This document shows, piece by piece, positions 61,893 to 64,000 of a stretch of DNA of 64,000 bases. The position numbers were made by a program, and so were the translations under genes. The stretch spans positions 6,076,001 to 6,140,000 of the forward strand of contig NZ_JAUSYH010000001.1 in the NCBI RefSeq assembly GCF_030816715.1, given 5' to 3'. Below the pieces are notes generated by a model. The model was not told the origin of the DNA, did no database searches, and saw nothing but the letters and a program-made list of their open reading frames with translations. Source of the DNA: Streptomyces achromogenes. Its GTDB lineage: Bacteria; Actinomycetota; Actinomycetes; Streptomycetales; Streptomycetaceae. Each line of letters opens with the position of its first letter. Position 1 is the stretch's first letter.

Positions 61893-61913
61893 GCACTAAC
61901 TAGAAGTTAGTGC
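61893..61913. promoter_or_regulatory. Operator of the HxlR regulator
   Basis: Perfect 21-bp palindrome GCACTAACT-AGA-AGTTAGTGC centred in the 106-bp divergent gap. A related half-site, GGTAGCGCTAACC, lies just upstream (61872-61884). The AT-rich ACTAACT/AGTTAGT form is typical of HxlR/DUF24 sites. Confidence 0.75.
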
Positions 61914-61959
61914 TTTCCTGTGGTCACCGTTCTTGAGCTGCCCATCTCCAGGAGTTTGC

Positions 61960-62547
61960 ATGTCCACTCCCATCGTCTCCGTCGCCTACCACTCCGGCTA
62001 CGGCCACACCGCCGTCCTCGCCGAGGCCGTCCGCGCCGGCGCGGACGACGCCGGCGCCGAGGTGCATCTGATCAAGGTCGACGAGATCACCGAGGAGCAG
62101 TGGACGCTGCTCGACCGCTCGGACGCCGTCGTGTTCGGATCGCCCACCTACATGGGGACCGCGTCCGCCGCCTTCCACGCCTTCGCCGAGGCGACCTCCG
62201 CGCGCTGGCCCGACCAGGTGTGGAAGGACAAGCTGGCCGCGGGGTTCACCAACTCGGGTTCCAAGAGCGGCGACAAGCTGCACACGCTGCAGTTCTTCCA
62301 GATCCTGGCCGCGCAGCTCGGCATGCACTGGGTCAGCCTGGGCCTGCTGCCCGGCTGGAACAACTCGGCCGGCTCCGAGCACGACCTCAACCGGCTGGGC
62401 GTGTTCCTGGGCGCCGCCGCGCAGACCAACGTCGACGAGGGGCCGGACGCCGTCCACAAGGCGGACCTGGCGACGGCCGAACACCTGGGCCGTCGGGTCG
62501 CCGAGACCGCGCGGGTCTTCCTGGCCGGCCGCGCCCAGGCCGCCTGA
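61960..62547 (+). CDS. NAD(P)H:quinone oxidoreductase, WrbA/flavodoxin-like
   Basis: 195 aa flavodoxin-fold protein: FMN phosphate loop AYHSGYGHTAVLAE, GSPTYMGTASAAFHAFAE, AGFTNSGSKSGDKL. WrbA-type enzymes reduce quinones by two electrons and protect against quinone stress. CAGGAG RBS; the ATG at 61960. An in-frame upstream start (27 bases) is less likely. Its promoter lies over the perfect HxlR palindrome. Confidence 0.9.
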   Translation: MSTPIVSVAYHSGYGHTAVLAEAVRAGADDAGAEVHLIKVDEITEEQWTLLDRSDAVVFGSPTYMGTASAAFHAFAEATSARWPDQVWKDKLAAGFTNSGSKSGDKLHTLQFFQILAAQLGMHWVSLGLLPGWNNSAGSEHDLNRLGVFLGAAAQTNVDEGPDAVHKADLATAEHLGRRVAETARVFLAGRAQAA

Positions 62548-62598
62548 TCCCGCCGGCCGCCATGACGGGGGCACTGCGGGCTCTGACCTGCGGCTTTC

Positions 62599-63756
62599 TC
62601 AGTAGCCGAAGTCCTGCGTCCACCAGGGGCCGCCAGCGCCGAAGTGGACGCCGACGCCCAGTGTCTTGAAGTCGCAGTTCAGGATGTTCGCCTTGTGGCC
62701 CGGGCTGTTCATCCAGGCCTCCATGACGGCAGCCGCGTCGGTCTGGCCGCGGGCTATGTTCTCGCCGCCGAGGCCGGATATGCCGGCTTTGGCCGCCCGG
62801 TCCCACGGGGTCGCCCCGTCGGGGTCGGTGTGGTCGAAGAACCCGCGCGCGGCCATGTCGTCGCTGAACTTCTCGGCGAGGTCCGACAGGGCGCTGTTCG
62901 CGGAGACGGCACTGCAGCCGACCTTGGCCCGCTCCTCGTTGACCAGCTTCAGCACCTCGGCCGCCGCCTGCGTCTCGGCGGAGACCGTCACCGGGGCCTC
63001 GGGCTTCGCCGGCGCCCTGGTGGCGGCCCTCGACTCGGACGGCGTGGTCTCCGGCTTCTTCGAGGGCGTCTTGGAAGGCGTCTTGGAAGGCGTGGACGCG
63101 GGCTTCTCGGGAGCCGTCCTGGTCGGCGCGGCCGAGGAGGCGGAGACGGACGGGGAGGGCGTGGCCGGGGTGGCGGGCGAGGCGGGCCGGCCGGCGTCGC
63201 GGCTGGTCGGGGCGGAGCCGCGGTCGTCGTCGGCGGAGCCGTTCGTGCCGCCCTGCTCGGAGGCCGAGTTGGTCGGCGAACCCGCGGCGGCCTGCACCTT
63301 GTCGCCGGAGCCGGTGCTGCCGCCCCCGAGGCGGTAGCCGTCGATGCCGGGCACCACGCCCGTGGCCACGGCGACCGTGCCGATGGCCACCGCCGCCGAG
63401 ACGCCGAGCAGACCGGACTTCACCGGCGTGGCGACCCTGCGCTTACGGCGGCGGCCCGCTCCCGCCCGGTTCGCACCCGGTCGGTGGGCGCCGTCGGGGG
63501 TGAACCCGTCGGCAGCGAACACCGCGGTGTCGCCGTGGGCGTGGCCGCCCTCCGCGTACAGGTACTCCTGGCTCCTCGCGACGGAGTCCGCGTAGGCCTC
63601 CGGGTTCAGATACGGCGCGATGCCGATGGCGGGGAGGGTTTCCGTGTGCGCGTCCTGTGCCCTGTGGCTGTCCGCATGCGAGCCGTGCGTCTGTGTGACC
63701 CCCGTGGCGCGGCTCGTGGCGGCGCGGCCGGCGGCGGAGCGTCGGTGGCGTCCCAT
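62599..63756 (-). CDS. Membrane-anchored CAP/SCP-domain protein
   Basis: 385 aa. Short basic cytoplasmic N-terminus of 110 residues (ending GRRRKRRVATPVKSG), a single membrane helix at about 114-136, a 120-residue Ser/Thr/Pro/Lys-rich extracytoplasmic linker, and a C-terminal CAP domain (about 262-385): VNEERAKVGCSAVSANSAL, FFDHTDPDG (His), ENIARGQ (Glu), MNSPGHKANIL. CAP proteins such as YkwD are secreted, with unknown activity. GGAAGGCAAGGAC RBS. Confidence 0.9.
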   Translation of the reverse strand: MGRHRRSAAGRAATSRATGVTQTHGSHADSHRAQDAHTETLPAIGIAPYLNPEAYADSVARSQEYLYAEGGHAHGDTAVFAADGFTPDGAHRPGANRAGAGRRRKRRVATPVKSGLLGVSAAVAIGTVAVATGVVPGIDGYRLGGGSTGSGDKVQAAAGSPTNSASEQGGTNGSADDDRGSAPTSRDAGRPASPATPATPSPSVSASSAAPTRTAPEKPASTPSKTPSKTPSKKPETTPSESRAATRAPAKPEAPVTVSAETQAAAEVLKLVNEERAKVGCSAVSANSALSDLAEKFSDDMAARGFFDHTDPDGATPWDRAAKAGISGLGGENIARGQTDAAAVMEAWMNSPGHKANILNCDFKTLGVGVHFGAGGPWWTQDFGY

Positions 63757-63943
63757 GTCCTTGCCTTCCTCGTCCGAGCGGTGTTCTCAAACGGTCGGCC
63801 GGAGCTCTGGGGCGACGCGCGCCTCCTGCTCCCTCTGGTCAACCTGACTCACCCGACCGGGTGAGTTTCATATGAGAATCGTTGGGTGGGGACGGTACCC
63901 CATGGCGCTGGGGGAGGAAGTGCCCCGAGAGACTTCACGCGGT

Positions 63944-63949
63944 TAGGTT
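63944..63949 (+). promoter_or_regulatory. -10 box of a leaderless acylphosphatase transcript
   Basis: TAGGTT ends 6 bases before the ATG of the gene at the window end. Confidence 0.4.
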
Positions 63950-63955
63950 GCACCC

Positions 63956-64000
63956 ATGAGCGAGGATGTACGGCTGGTCGCCTGGGTGCGCGGACACGTC
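63956..64000 (+). CDS. Acylphosphatase (partial, first 15 codons)
   Basis: MSEDVRLVAWVRGHV at the window edge; the V-R-G-x-V motif holds the phosphate-binding arginine of acylphosphatase. The gene position after mutM and before smc is typical. Function inferred from 15 residues only. Confidence 0.6.
   Translation, partial: MSEDVRLVAWVRGHV

Overview
The window is a chromosomal segment of a Streptomyces (high-GC actinobacterium). GC is very high with strong third-position bias, GTG starts are common, there are two complete conservon operons (cvnA-B-C-D), an AccB/AccE carboxylase pair, an HU with a histone-H1-like Lys/Ala tail (HupS), an NdgR-leuCD locus and a SepIVA-like protein. Gene content and order resemble, from memory, the S. 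coelicolor core region around SCO5517-SCO5575. Nothing indicates a plasmid, prophage or integrated island; most genes are core housekeeping.

Layout. 1-2.3 kb: DHA2 drug exporter with a divergent TetR regulator. 2.3-7.1 kb: proline catabolism (PucR-type regulator, proline dehydrogenase, P5C dehydrogenase) and an alpha/beta hydrolase. 7.1-12.1 kb: branched-chain amino acid genes leuB, ilvE and citramalate synthase cimA, the last behind a likely Ile-sensing attenuator. 12.2-17.3 kb: a TPM-like membrane protein, an amidase, a YceI protein and the accB-accE acyl-CoA carboxylase pair. 17.4-28.3 kb: two tandem conservons on the minus strand. 28.6-32.4 kb: a tiny peptide gene, a fumarylacetoacetase-fold protein, gltX, an orphan RelE-like toxin gene and a HAD phosphatase. 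32.5-33 kb: five tRNA genes (Gln, Glu, Glu, Gln, Glu). 33-38.6 kb: MerR regulator, DUF4188, ndgR divergent from leuC-leuD, a small protein and hupS. 38.7-45.7 kb: cofC (F420), acyltransferase-gpsA-ddlA, a DUF3515 lipoprotein, a stand-alone Lrp ligand domain and thiL-thiD. 45.9-56.3 kb: rpmB, a FakA-like kinase, an HSP90-family chaperone translationally coupled to a large TPR-like protein that is frameshifted here, and recG interrupted by an intein. 56.4-64 kb: rsmD-coaD, sepIVA-yceD-rpmF-rnc-mutM, an HxlR/WrbA-type quinone reductase pair, a CAP-domain membrane protein and the first codons of an acylphosphatase.

Most unusual points: (1) a 300-residue in-frame intein in the Walker A motif of RecG, with Ala1 and the Trp/Cys/Thr residues of class 3 inteins and a decayed homing endonuclease; (2) four palindromes (GATCGTT-C-AACGATC type) at an exact 31-bp pitch between two convergent genes; (3) a probably leaderless 16-codon leader peptide with two adjacent rare ATT Ile codons before a terminator hairpin upstream of cimA; (4) the HSP90-TPR coupled pair with a one-base frameshift. 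Several genes show a TANNNT-like -10 box exactly six bases before the start codon, indicating leaderless mRNAs.
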